DNA from: Micromonospora sp. NBRC 110009
GTDB lineage: Bacteria > Actinomycetota > Actinomycetes > Mycobacteriales > Micromonosporaceae
Reading direction: 5' to 3'
Length of the DNA stretch: 64,000 bases
Assembly (NCBI RefSeq): GCF_030518795.1
Contig: NZ_CP130427.1
Coordinates: forward strand, 3,906,001 to 3,970,000
Positions 17,275 to 25,482 of the stretch are shown piece by piece. The position numbers and the translations under genes were made by a program. Each line of letters starts with the position of its first letter. Within the stretch, counting starts at the first letter, position 1. The notes below the pieces were generated by a model. That model made no database searches and was not told the DNA's origin. It saw only the letters and a program-made list of their open reading frames with translations.

Positions 17275-17424
17275 ATGGGACAGCACGCGCAGGGCTTCCG
17301 CTACGTCGAGCGGGGCGACGGTTCAGTCGTGATCCACCACCATGGACGGGTGGCGGCGACGCTGCGCGGCGGCCGCGCAGCGGAGTTCCTCGCGGAGGAC
17401 GACGACTGCCGTTCCGGGCGTTAG
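17275..17424 (+). CDS. Small conserved-looking protein (49 residues)
   Basis: A short frame beginning MGQHAQGFRYVERGDGSV and continuing VIHHHGRVAATLRGGRAAEF, with an acidic C-terminus. The pattern of alternating strands, Gly turns and a final helix (AAEFLAEDDD) looks like a real mini-domain rather than random reading frame, and third positions are GC-rich. There is no Cys pair or membrane segment, and I know no function. The stop codon (17422-17424) falls inside the dispersed repeat that begins at about 17419, so the last residues may have been changed by insertion of that repeat. No strong ribosome site is seen. Confidence 0.55.
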   Translation: MGQHAQGFRYVERGDGSVVIHHHGRVAATLRGGRAAEFLAEDDDCRSGR

Positions 17425-17473
17425 CAGGGGACCCCTGCTATGCCTGAGGCGTTAACAGGGGACCCTTCCTTGC
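17419..17473 (+). repeat. Dispersed palindromic repeat, copy 1
   Basis: Two imperfect palindromic units in tandem. The first contains the perfect palindrome TAGCAGGGG-A-CCCCTGCTA (17422-17440). The second reads GCGTTAACAGGGGACCCTT. The whole unit is closely similar to the reverse complement of 28473-28529, including GAGGCGTTAA and CCCTTCCTT. It resembles the REP-like extragenic repeats of actinomycete genomes. It lies just after the stop of accD6, so it may also stabilise or end that transcript. Confidence 0.75.
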
Positions 17474-17475
17474 AC

Positions 17476-18900
17476 TTACAGCGGGATGTTGCCGTGCGCG
17501 CCCCGGGCGGCGGGCGCCCCGGCGAGGGCCTCGGCGATCCGCCGCCGGGTCTCCTCCGGCTTGATCACGTCGTCCACCACGCCGATCTCCAGCGCCCGGT
17601 TGACGCCACCGGCGACCCGGATCTGCTCCTCGATCAGCTGGGCGCGCAGCGCCTCCCGCTCCTCGGCGGGGGCGGCCGCCAGCTTCTTCCGGTGCAGGAT
17701 GTTGACCGCCGCGCTCGCGCCCATCACCGCGACCTCCGCGTCCGGCCAGGCGAACACCGCCGTCGCGCCGAGCGAGCGGGAGTTCATCGCGATGTACGCC
17801 CCGCCGTACGCCTTGCGGGTCACCAGGGTCACCCGCGGCACCACCGCCTCGGCGAAGGCGTGCAGCAGCTTCGCGCCGCGCCGGACCACGCCGTCCCACT
17901 CCTGGCCCAGCCCGGGCAGGTAACCGGGGACGTCCACCAGCACGACCAGCGGCACCCCGAGCGAGTCGCACATCCGCACGAAGCGGGCCGCCTTCTCGGC
18001 GCTGGACGCGTCGAGGCAGCCGCCCAGCCGCAGCGGGTTGTTGGCGATCACGCCGACCGTCCGGCCGGCGAACCGGCCGAGCGTGGTGACGACATTCGGC
18101 GCCCACTTGGCGTGCAGCTCCACGCCCGGCTCGTCGAGCAGGGCCTTGACCACCGGCTTCACGTCGTACGCCCGGTTGGTCTCGGCCGGCATCCGGGCGG
18201 CCAGGTCGTGCCCGTCGCCCGCGCCGGTCGGCACGTCGTCGGGGGACAGCCGGCCCTGCCGGCCGAGGAGCGCGGCGAGCCGGCGCGACTCGGCCAGCGC
18301 GTCCTCGTCGTCCTTGCAGGTCACGTGCACCACGCCGGAGCGCCGGCCGTGCGGCTCGGGGCCGCCGAGGCGCTCCATGTCGACCTGCTCGCCGGTGACG
18401 CTGCGGACCACCTCGGGGCCGGTGACGAAGATCCGGCCGGCCCCGCTCATCACCACGATGTCGGTCAGCGCCGGCCCGTACGCGGCCCCGCCGGCCGCCG
18501 GGCCGAGCACCACAGAGATCTGCGGTACCCGGCCGGAGGCCCGGACCATGGCGGCGAAGACCTGCCCGACGGCGTCGAGCGCGACCACGCCCTCGGCCAG
18601 CCGGGCGCCGCCGGAGTGCCAGAGGCCGAGCACCGGCACCCGCTCGCGGACCGCGGTGTCGATCGCGTCCACGACGTGCCGGCACCCGTCGGTGCCCATG
18701 GCGCCGCCCATCTTCGTGGCGTCGGTGGCGTACGCGATCGCCGGCGTACCGTCGATCTCACCCCGCGCCCAGAGCGCACCCGAGGTGTCCCGGGGGGTGG
18801 CCAGGCGCAGCGTGCCGGCGTCGAACAGGGCCCGCAGCCGCACCTCGGGATCCCGGTGGTCCACGGTCGAGCTGTCCGCGCTCACGGCGGTCCTGGTCAC
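17476..18900 (-). CDS. accD6: Acyl-CoA carboxylase carboxyltransferase subunit AccD6
   Basis: A 474-residue beta subunit of a biotin-dependent acyl-CoA carboxylase. It moves the carboxyl group from biotin to acetyl- or propionyl-CoA, giving malonyl-CoA for the fatty-acid genes next to it. Oxyanion-forming glycines are visible in LWHSGGARLAEGV and GPAAGGAAYGPALTD in the N-terminal half, and RKAYGGAYIAMNSRSLGATA in the C-terminal half. Length, the ending NIPL and position directly behind the fab genes match mycobacterial AccD6 (about 473 residues). It is separated from fabF by 20 bases and is therefore probably in the same operon. The biotin-carrying alpha subunit is not in the window. Confidence 0.92.
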   Translation of the reverse strand: MTRTAVSADSSTVDHRDPEVRLRALFDAGTLRLATPRDTSGALWARGEIDGTPAIAYATDATKMGGAMGTDGCRHVVDAIDTAVRERVPVLGLWHSGGARLAEGVVALDAVGQVFAAMVRASGRVPQISVVLGPAAGGAAYGPALTDIVVMSGAGRIFVTGPEVVRSVTGEQVDMERLGGPEPHGRRSGVVHVTCKDDEDALAESRRLAALLGRQGRLSPDDVPTGAGDGHDLAARMPAETNRAYDVKPVVKALLDEPGVELHAKWAPNVVTTLGRFAGRTVGVIANNPLRLGGCLDASSAEKAARFVRMCDSLGVPLVVLVDVPGYLPGLGQEWDGVVRRGAKLLHAFAEAVVPRVTLVTRKAYGGAYIAMNSRSLGATAVFAWPDAEVAVMGASAAVNILHRKKLAAAPAEEREALRAQLIEEQIRVAGGVNRALEIGVVDDVIKPEETRRRIAEALAGAPAARGAHGNIPL

Positions 18901-18920
18901 GTCTGCCTCCGAAGCTGGGC

Positions 18921-20147
18921 TCAGGCCCGCGTGAAGACGAGAGCCACGTTGTGACCGCCGAAGCCGAACGCGTTGTTCAGCGCGGCGGGGATCTCCAGCT
19001 GGCGCGCCTTGTGGGCGGCGACCTCCAGGGTGAGGCCGTCGTCCGGGTCGTCCAGGTTGATCGTCGGCGGCACGACACCGTCGCGGATGGCCAGGATGGT
19101 GGCGATCGACTCCAGCGCCCCGGCCGCCCCGAGCAGGTGCCCGGTCATCGACTTGGTGGCTGACAGCAAGGGGTGGTCGCCCACCGCCTTGCGCAGCGCG
19201 CCGATCTCCAGCATGTCGCCGACCGGGGTCGAGGTGGCGTGCGCGTTGACGTGCGCGATGTCGGTCCGCGCGACGTCCGCGTCGGCGACCGCCTTCGCGA
19301 TGGCCCGGATCGCGCCCTCGCCCTCGGCGTGCGGCTGGACGATGTCGAACGCGTCCGAGGTGATGCCGGCGCCGGCGAGGCGCGCGTACACCCGGGCGCC
19401 GCGGGCGGCGGCATGGTCGGCGCGCTCCAGCACCACCACGCCCGCGCCCTCACCGAGCACGAAGCCGTCGCGGCCCTTGTCCCACGGCCGGGAGGCCTTC
19501 TCCGGCTCGTCGTTGCGGGTCGACATGGCCCGCATCGAGGCGAAGCCGGCGATCGGCAGCGGGTGGATGACCGCCTCGGTGCCGCCGGCCACCACCACGT
19601 CGGCCCGGCCGGCGCGGATGATGTCCAGGCCGAGCGCGATCGCCTCCGCGCCGGTCGCGCAGGCGCTGGCCACCGAGTGCACCCCGGCCTTGGCGCCGAG
19701 CTCCAGCCCGACCCAGGCGGCCGGACCGTTCGGCATCAGCATCGGGACCGTGTGCGGGGAGACCCGCCGCGGGCCGGACGCCTCCAGGATGTCGTCCTGG
19801 GCGAGCAGGGTGGTGGCGCCGCCGATGCCGGAGCCGACGCTGACCGCCAGCCGCTCCGGGTCCAGCCCGGAGTCGGCCAGCCCGGCGTCGGCCCAGGCCT
19901 GCTGCGCCGCGATGAGGGCGATCGCCTCGGACCGGTCCAGCCGGCGCAGCTTGACCCGGTCCAGCACCTCGGACGGGTCCACGGCGAGCTGGGCGGCGAT
20001 CCGGACCGGCAGTTGCGCGGCCCACTCCTGGGTGAGCGCACTCACCCCGGAGCGGCCGGCGAGCATGGCGTCCCAGGTCGACGCGACGTCCCCGCCGAGC
20101 GGGGTCGTCGCGCCGAGCCCGGTGACGACGACGTCGGGACGACTCAT
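18921..20147 (-). CDS. fabF: Beta-ketoacyl-ACP synthase II
   Basis: A 408-residue condensing enzyme that elongates acyl-ACP with malonyl-ACP. The Cys-His-His triad is visible: Cys163 in SVASACATGAEA, His in VNAHATSTPVGD and His in SMTGHLLGAAGALE. The glycine-rich NAFGFGGHN lies near the end. Length and motifs match FabF/KAS II. Its start lies two bases from the acpP stop, so the two are translated together. Together with accD6 it completes the elongation part of the operon. Confidence 0.96.
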   Translation of the reverse strand: MSRPDVVVTGLGATTPLGGDVASTWDAMLAGRSGVSALTQEWAAQLPVRIAAQLAVDPSEVLDRVKLRRLDRSEAIALIAAQQAWADAGLADSGLDPERLAVSVGSGIGGATTLLAQDDILEASGPRRVSPHTVPMLMPNGPAAWVGLELGAKAGVHSVASACATGAEAIALGLDIIRAGRADVVVAGGTEAVIHPLPIAGFASMRAMSTRNDEPEKASRPWDKGRDGFVLGEGAGVVVLERADHAAARGARVYARLAGAGITSDAFDIVQPHAEGEGAIRAIAKAVADADVARTDIAHVNAHATSTPVGDMLEIGALRKAVGDHPLLSATKSMTGHLLGAAGALESIATILAIRDGVVPPTINLDDPDDGLTLEVAAHKARQLEIPAALNNAFGFGGHNVALVFTRA

Positions 20148-20149
20148 GA

Positions 20150-20389
20150 TCAGGACTGCGCCTCGATGTAGCTGACGGCATCCCCGACGGTCTTCAGGTT
20201 CTGCACCTCGTTGTCCGGGATCTTGACGCCGAACTTCTCCTCGGCCGCCACCACGACCTCCACCATGGAGAGCGAGTCGACGTCGAGGTCGTCGGTGAAG
20301 GACTTCCCCTCGGCCACGTCGTCCGGGTTCACCCCGGCAACCTCTTCGAGGATCTCGGCGAGGCCGGCGGTGATCTCGTCACGGGTCAT
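20150..20389 (-). CDS. acpP: Acyl carrier protein
   Basis: A 79-residue acidic acyl carrier protein. The phosphopantetheine serine is Ser39 in DLDVDSLSMVEVV. The DSLSMVE form instead of DSLDTVE is typical of actinobacterial fatty-acid synthase carriers. Four helices are predicted with the usual acidic helix II that docks to FabH and FabF. A leading SD (AGAGGAA) lies upstream of the ATG at 20389. It lies between fabH and fabF, as in Streptomyces. Confidence 0.96.
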   Translation of the reverse strand: MTRDEITAGLAEILEEVAGVNPDDVAEGKSFTDDLDVDSLSMVEVVVAAEEKFGVKIPDNEVQNLKTVGDAVSYIEAQS

Positions 20390-20476
20390 TGCGGTTGGTT
20401 CCTCTCATCGGGGGTTCACTCGACGGCCGGCGACGCCGGTCGTCGCTCCTCGGCGCGCTCGCGCCGGAGGGGGTCT

Positions 20477-21421
20477 TCAGGGGCAGCGGACGACCTGACC
20501 GGCGTAGGTCAGGCCGCCACCGAAGCCGAACAGCAGCACCGGGGCGCCGGAGGGCACCTCCCGCCGCTCGACCAGCTTGGACAGGGCCAGCGGGACGCTC
20601 GCCGCCGACGTGTTGCCGGACTCGACGATGTCCTTCGCGATGATCGCGTCGGGGATGTTCAGCCGCTTGGCGATGCCGTCGATGATCCGGGCGTTGGCCT
20701 GGTGCGGCACGAACGCGGCCAGCTCCGACGGGGCGACCCCCGCCTTCTCGCAGGCCTCCAGCGCAAGCGGGGCCAGCGCGGTGGTGGCCCAGCGGAAGAC
20801 CGCCTGCCCCTCCTGCGCGATGTACGGCCGCCAGCCCTCGATGCGGACCGCGTCGCTCTTCTCCGGCACCGAGCCCCAGACCACCGGCCCGACCCCGGCC
20901 GGCTCGCCCTCGGCGGTCGCGGTGACCACCGCGGCCCCGGCGCCGTCACCGAAGATGATGCAGGTCGAGCGGTCGGTCCAGTCGGTGAAGTCGGAGAGCT
21001 TCTCCGCGCCGATGACGATCGCGTTGCGCGACGCCCCGGCCCGGATCGCGTGGTCCACCGTGCCCAGCGCGTACGCGAAGCCGGAGCAGGCGGTGTTGAT
21101 GTCGTACGCGCCCGGGGCGGCGATGCCCAGCTTGGCGGCGACCCGGCAGGCCACGTTCGGGCTGCGGTCGACCGAGGTGCAGGTGGCCACCACGACGAGG
21201 TCGATGTCGGCGGCGGTCAGGCCGGAGTTGGCCAGCGCCTTGCCGGCCGCCGCGGTGGCCATGTCGGCCACCGTCTCGTCGCCGGCGATCCGCCGGGTGA
21301 CGATGCCGACCCGGTCCCGGATCCACTCGTCGTTGGTGTCGACCATCTGGGCGAGCTCGTCGTTGGTCACGATGCGCGAGGGCTGGTAGTGCCCCATCGC
21401 GACGATCCGGCTCCCGGCCAT
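20477..21421 (-). CDS. fabH: Beta-ketoacyl-ACP synthase III
   Basis: A 314-residue initiating condensing enzyme. It joins an acyl-CoA starter with malonyl-ACP. The triad is Cys112 (DINTACSGFAYALG), His in AAFVPHQANARI and Asn in VESGNTSAASVP. Actinobacterial FabH accepts branched starters, which fits iso and anteiso fatty acids, although specificity cannot be read from these motifs. The ATG at 21421 shares one base with the fabD stop (TGATG), so the two genes are translationally coupled. An 87-base gap to acpP could hold a processing site. Confidence 0.96.
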   Translation of the reverse strand: MAGSRIVAMGHYQPSRIVTNDELAQMVDTNDEWIRDRVGIVTRRIAGDETVADMATAAAGKALANSGLTAADIDLVVVATCTSVDRSPNVACRVAAKLGIAAPGAYDINTACSGFAYALGTVDHAIRAGASRNAIVIGAEKLSDFTDWTDRSTCIIFGDGAGAAVVTATAEGEPAGVGPVVWGSVPEKSDAVRIEGWRPYIAQEGQAVFRWATTALAPLALEACEKAGVAPSELAAFVPHQANARIIDGIAKRLNIPDAIIAKDIVESGNTSAASVPLALSKLVERREVPSGAPVLLFGFGGGLTYAGQVVRCP

Positions 21422-22590
21422 CAGTGCTGTCCTCCGATACGGGCGAGGGGCTGGCCCGGGGCGACCGGGTCCTCGTGGTGCGCGAGCCACTCGGTGAGCA
21501 GCCCGCTGGCGTGCGCGGTCACCTCGACCGGCCCCTGCCGGGTGGCGATGTGACCGATGACCTGGCCGGTGCGAAGGTCGGCGCCTTCGGCGAGCTCCTC
21601 GGCCGGGGTGAAGGTGCCGGCGGCGGGGGAGACCACGACCCGGAACTGGATCACGGGTTCGTGGCCGCCCAGGCCGCTGTGCCGGGCGATCAGGTCGCGC
21701 GCGGCGGGCAGGTCGTCGGGGGTGTTGAGGGTGACGATCTCGGGCGCTCCGGCGCCCTTCAGCTCCCGCTTGACCAGGCCGGCCAAGGTGCCGGCCGGCG
21801 GCAGCTCAAGCACCCCGGTCACCCCGAGGTCGGCCAGGGTGCGCATGCACAGGTCCCAGCGCACCGGCGCGGTGACCTGCCGGACCAGCCGCTGCACCAG
21901 CTCCCGGCCGTGGTTGACCGCCGAGCCGTCCAGGTTGGAGAGCAGGATCCGGGCCGGGTCGGCCGGGGTGATGCCGGCGGCGACGCCGGCCAGGGCGGCC
22001 TCGGCCGGGGCCATGTACGGGGTGTGGAAGGCGCCGGCCACCTGGAGCCGGATCACCCGGGCCTTCGCGGGCGGCTCGGCGGCGAGCTTGTCCAGCCCGT
22101 CGACCGCGCCCGCGGCGACGACCTGGCCGGCACCGTTGCGGTTGGCCGGGTACAGCCCGTGCGCCTCGATCGCGGCGAGCACCTCGTCCGGGTCGCCGCC
22201 GAGCACGGCGGCCATCCCGGTCGGCTCCAGCGCGCAGGCGGCGGCCATCTCCCGGCCGCGGACGCCGGCCAGGGTCACCGCCGCCTCCGCGGACAGCACC
22301 CCGCCGAGGGCGGCCGCGCCCAGCTCACCGACGCTGTGGCCGGCGACGAGCGCGACGTCGTGCATCGGCAGCTGCTCGGCCGCGAGCAGCGCGGCCGCGA
22401 CGAGCAGGGGCTGCGTGCGGGCGGTGTCCTTGATCTCGTCGGCGTCCGCCTCCGTCCCGAGGTGGACCAGGTCGACCCCGGCCAGGGCGGAGAACCAGCG
22501 CAGGCGGGCCTCGGCGCCGGGCAGGTCCAGCCAGGGAGTCAGGAAACCGGGTTTCTGGGAACCCTGTCCGGGTGAGAGTACGGCGAGCAC
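21421..22590 (-). CDS. fabD: Malonyl-CoA:ACP transacylase with C-terminal lipoyl-like domain
   Basis: A 389-residue FabD, about 70-80 residues longer than typical FabD. The transacylase part has GQGSQ near residue 8, the nucleophile Ser86 in AGHSVGELGA and His189 in GAFHTPYM. Residues about 317-386 form an extra domain with the strand pattern of a biotinyl/lipoyl carrier: VVVSPAAGTFTP, VIGHIATRQGPVEV, then GLLTEWLAHHEDPVAPGQPL. The turn that should carry the modified Lys (MKM) reads EVTAHASG, without Lys, so it cannot be biotinylated. It may serve in binding or stability. First gene of the operon; GTG start with no clear ribosome site. Confidence 0.93.
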   Translation of the reverse strand: MLAVLSPGQGSQKPGFLTPWLDLPGAEARLRWFSALAGVDLVHLGTEADADEIKDTARTQPLLVAAALLAAEQLPMHDVALVAGHSVGELGAAALGGVLSAEAAVTLAGVRGREMAAACALEPTGMAAVLGGDPDEVLAAIEAHGLYPANRNGAGQVVAAGAVDGLDKLAAEPPAKARVIRLQVAGAFHTPYMAPAEAALAGVAAGITPADPARILLSNLDGSAVNHGRELVQRLVRQVTAPVRWDLCMRTLADLGVTGVLELPPAGTLAGLVKRELKGAGAPEIVTLNTPDDLPAARDLIARHSGLGGHEPVIQFRVVVSPAAGTFTPAEELAEGADLRTGQVIGHIATRQGPVEVTAHASGLLTEWLAHHEDPVAPGQPLARIGGQH

Positions 22591-22677
22591 GTCTACGACT
22601 GTGACGGATACTGGCGGGTCGCGCTGTAACGCACGGCACCAAACCGCACTAGAAGCTTTGGAGGATCCCTACAAAAA
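22591..22677. promoter_or_regulatory. fab operon control region, candidate regulator site
   Basis: The 87 bases between the regulator and fabD are AT-rich for this genome. They contain an inverted repeat CCAAA-N13-TTTGG (22638-22660) and the patch CCTACAAAAATCAA (22667-22680). In Streptomyces a PucR-type protein encoded next to fabD activates this operon, so this repeat is a reasonable binding site. I could not identify -35/-10 hexamers with confidence. Confidence 0.5.
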
Positions 22678-23934
22678 TCAACGGCGATCATCACCTGCCT
22701 GTGACGTTTTCCTGACGGCTGGGCTCAATGTCTGGGTCGGGACGGCTGCGACGGCCGGGACCACCGGGTCCAGCCGGCCGACCGTGAGCGCCACCTGGAG
22801 GGCGAACGCGTCCCGGGGCGCGAGCGGCGAGAAGCCGGTCACCTCGGCCACCCGCTTGAGCCGGTAGCGGACGGTGTTCGGGTGCACGAACAGGGCCCGG
22901 GCGGCGCTCTCCAGCGTGCCGCCGGCGGCGAAGAAGGCGTCCAACGTCTCCAGCAGTTCGCCCCCGGCGCGGAGCAGCGCCGCGTACACGTCGTGGCGCA
23001 GCCGGCGGCGGGCCTCCGCGTCGCCCGCCAGGGCCCGCTCCGGCAGCAGGTCCGCGGCGGGCACCGGGCGCGGCGCGGTGGGCCAGGCCGGCGCCGCGCG
23101 GAACCCGGCCAGCGCGGCCCGCGCCGAGTCCGTCGCCTCGTCCAGGCTGGGTACGGCCGGGCCCACCACCACCGGCCCGTCGCCGAACGCGGTCAGCAGC
23201 TTCTCCGTCGCCCCCAGCGGGTCCGCCGCCCCGCCGAGGACGATCACCAGGCGATCGCCGTGCACGCCGCCGATCACCTCGACCCCGATCCGGCGGGCCT
23301 GCCGGTAGACGGTGTGCAGTACGGCGGCCACCTCGCCGCCCGGGGACCGGCCCACCGCCACCGCCACCGGCGGCGCGTCCGTCCAGCCCAGCGCCGCCGC
23401 CCGGCTGGCCAGCACGTCCGGGGAGTCGCCGCGCAGCAGCGCGTCCACCAGCAGCGCCTGGAGCCGGGCGTCCCACGACCCGCGGCTCTCGGCGGCCCGG
23501 GCGTACACCCGGGCGGCGGCGAACGCGATCTCCCGGGAGAAGCGCAGCACCGCCTCCCGCAACAGCTGCTCCTCGCCCTTCACGGCGAGGTGCGACACCT
23601 GCTCCTCGACGACCTCGATGGTCACCTTGATCAGCGCCACGGTCTGCTGGAGGCTGATCGAGCGGGCCAGGGCCTGCGGCGCGGCCGCGAAGACCTCGTC
23701 CGACACCTCCTGGGTGCTGTCGGTGGCGCCGCCGCCCTGCCGCAGCCACTGCACCAGCGACCGGACACCGGCCTGGGCGACCAGCATGACCCAGGACCGC
23801 TGGTCGGCCGGCAGCTCCCGGAACCAGGGCAGGGCCTCGTCCATCCGGGCCACGCTGGCAGTGGCCAGCGCGCCCGCCGCCCGTTCGATCCGGCGCAGCG
23901 TCGCCGACACCTCGGTCCCGCCCGGCTCGCTCAC
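22678..23934 (-). CDS. fasR: PucR/FasR-type transcriptional regulator of fatty-acid synthesis
   Basis: A 418-residue regulator. The N-terminal and middle parts are helical and GGDEF-like, as in PucR and CdaR proteins. The C-terminal helix-turn-helix is ARALFVHPNTVRYRLKRVAEVTG, a typical PucR HTH30 motif. In Streptomyces coelicolor the protein at this location (FasR) activates fabD-fabH-acpP-fabF, so I infer the same role. It reads toward fabD with 87 bases between, so it has the operon's control region downstream. The GTG at 23934 is chosen from the family N-terminus; the upstream frame continues without clear homology. Confidence 0.87.
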   Translation of the reverse strand: MSEPGGTEVSATLRRIERAAGALATASVARMDEALPWFRELPADQRSWVMLVAQAGVRSLVQWLRQGGGATDSTQEVSDEVFAAAPQALARSISLQQTVALIKVTIEVVEEQVSHLAVKGEEQLLREAVLRFSREIAFAAARVYARAAESRGSWDARLQALLVDALLRGDSPDVLASRAAALGWTDAPPVAVAVGRSPGGEVAAVLHTVYRQARRIGVEVIGGVHGDRLVIVLGGAADPLGATEKLLTAFGDGPVVVGPAVPSLDEATDSARAALAGFRAAPAWPTAPRPVPAADLLPERALAGDAEARRRLRHDVYAALLRAGGELLETLDAFFAAGGTLESAARALFVHPNTVRYRLKRVAEVTGFSPLAPRDAFALQVALTVGRLDPVVPAVAAVPTQTLSPAVRKTSQAGDDRR

Positions 23935-24149
23935 CGTTCCAGCCTGACATGCCCTGACCAGGGACTCCACACCGAGGGGCGGTCCGGCGACCGGCCGGCG
24001 GCGCCCTGGCCCCGGGCGCGGTGCCCGCGACGCCGCCCGGACGATCTCCACGGGTACGCGGCGTCCGCCCCGTCGGGGTCGGCCAGTACGGTGTCAGGGC
24101 ACGTCGGGGCGACCGCCCGACGGGCGAGGGCGAACGTGAGGAGACCGGG

Positions 24150-24479
24150 ATGGCGCACGGGGAGGCCGAACACGGCTGCGCCCAGGGTGAGCCCTGCCGG
24201 CCGGGCCACCACGAACAGCCGGCGTCCGCGAAGCAGCCCCGCCGGACGGGCCTGACCCATTCGGCCGAGCCGACCGTCGGGCGCGGCGAGGACACCCCGC
24301 CGGTGCCCCGGCAGCGGGCCGCCGAGCCGGTCGTGCCGGCCGCGCCCGAGCCGGACCCGGACCCGGCCCAGGGCTGCCGCAGTGACCTGCCCGGCTGGGC
24401 GGGCGCGCACCGGCACGGCGCGGTCCGGCCGCGGAACCGGACGCTGCGCCGGGAAAGGCCCCCGCGCCGCTGGTGCTGA
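24150..24479 (+). CDS. Hypothetical protein with Cys and Pro-rich segments
   Basis: A 109-residue protein that I do not recognise. It starts MAHGEAEHGCAQGEPCRPGHH, continues with a long Pro/Glu-rich linker and ends in a basic tail with a terminal Cys (PPRRWC). Cys and His residues at both ends could bind metal, but no known finger pattern is present. GC3 is very high along the whole frame, and the ATG at 24150 follows GTGAGGAG, which is why I keep it. It may be lineage-specific. It is divergent from the fasR gene. Confidence 0.55.
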   Translation: MAHGEAEHGCAQGEPCRPGHHEQPASAKQPRRTGLTHSAEPTVGRGEDTPPVPRQRAAEPVVPAAPEPDPDPAQGCRSDLPGWAGAHRHGAVRPRNRTLRRERPPRRWC

Positions 24480-24536
24480 CCCCGCCCGTCCGCCGCCTGA
24501 CCCCGCGTCCGCCCGCCGGCGGCTAGCCTCAGCAGG

Positions 24537-25463
24537 GTGAAGGCGATCGCGATCGACGCGTACGGCTCGGCCGACCTGCTCACCCTGCGCGACCTGCCCA
24601 CCCCGCCCGTCGGGCCGGACACCGTCCTGGTGCGGGTCCGGGCCGCCGGGGTGAACCCGGTCGACTGGAAGGTGCGCGAGGGTCACCTCGCCGCCGCCCT
24701 GCCGACCCACTTCCCGCTGGTGCCCGGGTGGGACGCGGCCGGGGTGGTCGAGGCGGTCGGGCCGGCGGTGACCGGCTTCGCGGTGGGCGACGAGGTGGTC
24801 GGGTACGTCCGGCGCGACGACGTCCAGTACGGCACGTACGCGGAGCTGGTGCCGGCCCCGGAGCGCTGCCTCGCCGACAAGCCGGTCCAGGCGTCCTGGC
24901 CGGAGGCGGGTGGTCTGCCGCTGGCCGGGCTGACCGCGTACCAGGCCCTGCAGCTGGCCCGGACCGGCGCGGGCGACACCGTCCTGGTGCACGGCGCCTC
25001 CGGCGGGGTGGGGCACCTGGCGGTGCAGTTGGCCCGGGCGCGCGGCGCCGGCAAGGTGATCGGCACCGCGAGCGAGGCCAACCACGACTTCGTCCGGTCA
25101 CTGGGCGCCGAGCCGGTCAGCTACGGTGACGGCCTGCTGGACCGGATCCGCGCGGTCGCGCCCGACGGGGTGGACGTGGCGCTGGACCTGTTCGGCGGTA
25201 ACGCGCTGGACGTCTCCGCCGAGCTGCTGGCCCGGCCGGCCCGGCTGATATCCACCGCCGACCCGGAGCACGTGACCCGGCTCGGCGGCAGCTACCTCTT
25301 CGTCAAGCCGTCCACCGCCGACCTGGCCGTGCTGGCCGGGCTGGTCGACGCCGGTCGGCTGACCGTGCACGTGGCCCGGACGTTCCCGCTGGCCGAGGCG
25401 GCCGAGGCGCAGCGCCTGGTGGCGGCGGGGCACGTCCGGGGCAAGGTGGTGCTGGAGGTCTGA
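24537..25463 (+). CDS. NADPH-dependent quinone oxidoreductase-like MDR protein
   Basis: A 308-residue medium-chain reductase. The N-terminal GroES-like domain has AAGVNPVDWKVREG, and the Rossmann domain has VLVHGASGGVGHLAVQLAR (the AxxGGVG nucleotide loop). Zinc-binding cysteines are absent, which places it with the quinone/enal reductases (zeta-crystallin type) rather than alcohol dehydrogenases. NADPH is likely, because a basic residue follows the second strand. The GTG at 24537 gives the canonical MKAIAIDAYG opening. The substrate is unknown. It converges on the following membrane protein. Confidence 0.9.
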   Translation: MKAIAIDAYGSADLLTLRDLPTPPVGPDTVLVRVRAAGVNPVDWKVREGHLAAALPTHFPLVPGWDAAGVVEAVGPAVTGFAVGDEVVGYVRRDDVQYGTYAELVPAPERCLADKPVQASWPEAGGLPLAGLTAYQALQLARTGAGDTVLVHGASGGVGHLAVQLARARGAGKVIGTASEANHDFVRSLGAEPVSYGDGLLDRIRAVAPDGVDVALDLFGGNALDVSAELLARPARLISTADPEHVTRLGGSYLFVKPSTADLAVLAGLVDAGRLTVHVARTFPLAEAAEAQRLVAAGHVRGKVVLEV

Positions 25464-25482
25464 CCGGGCCGGCCGGGCCGAT

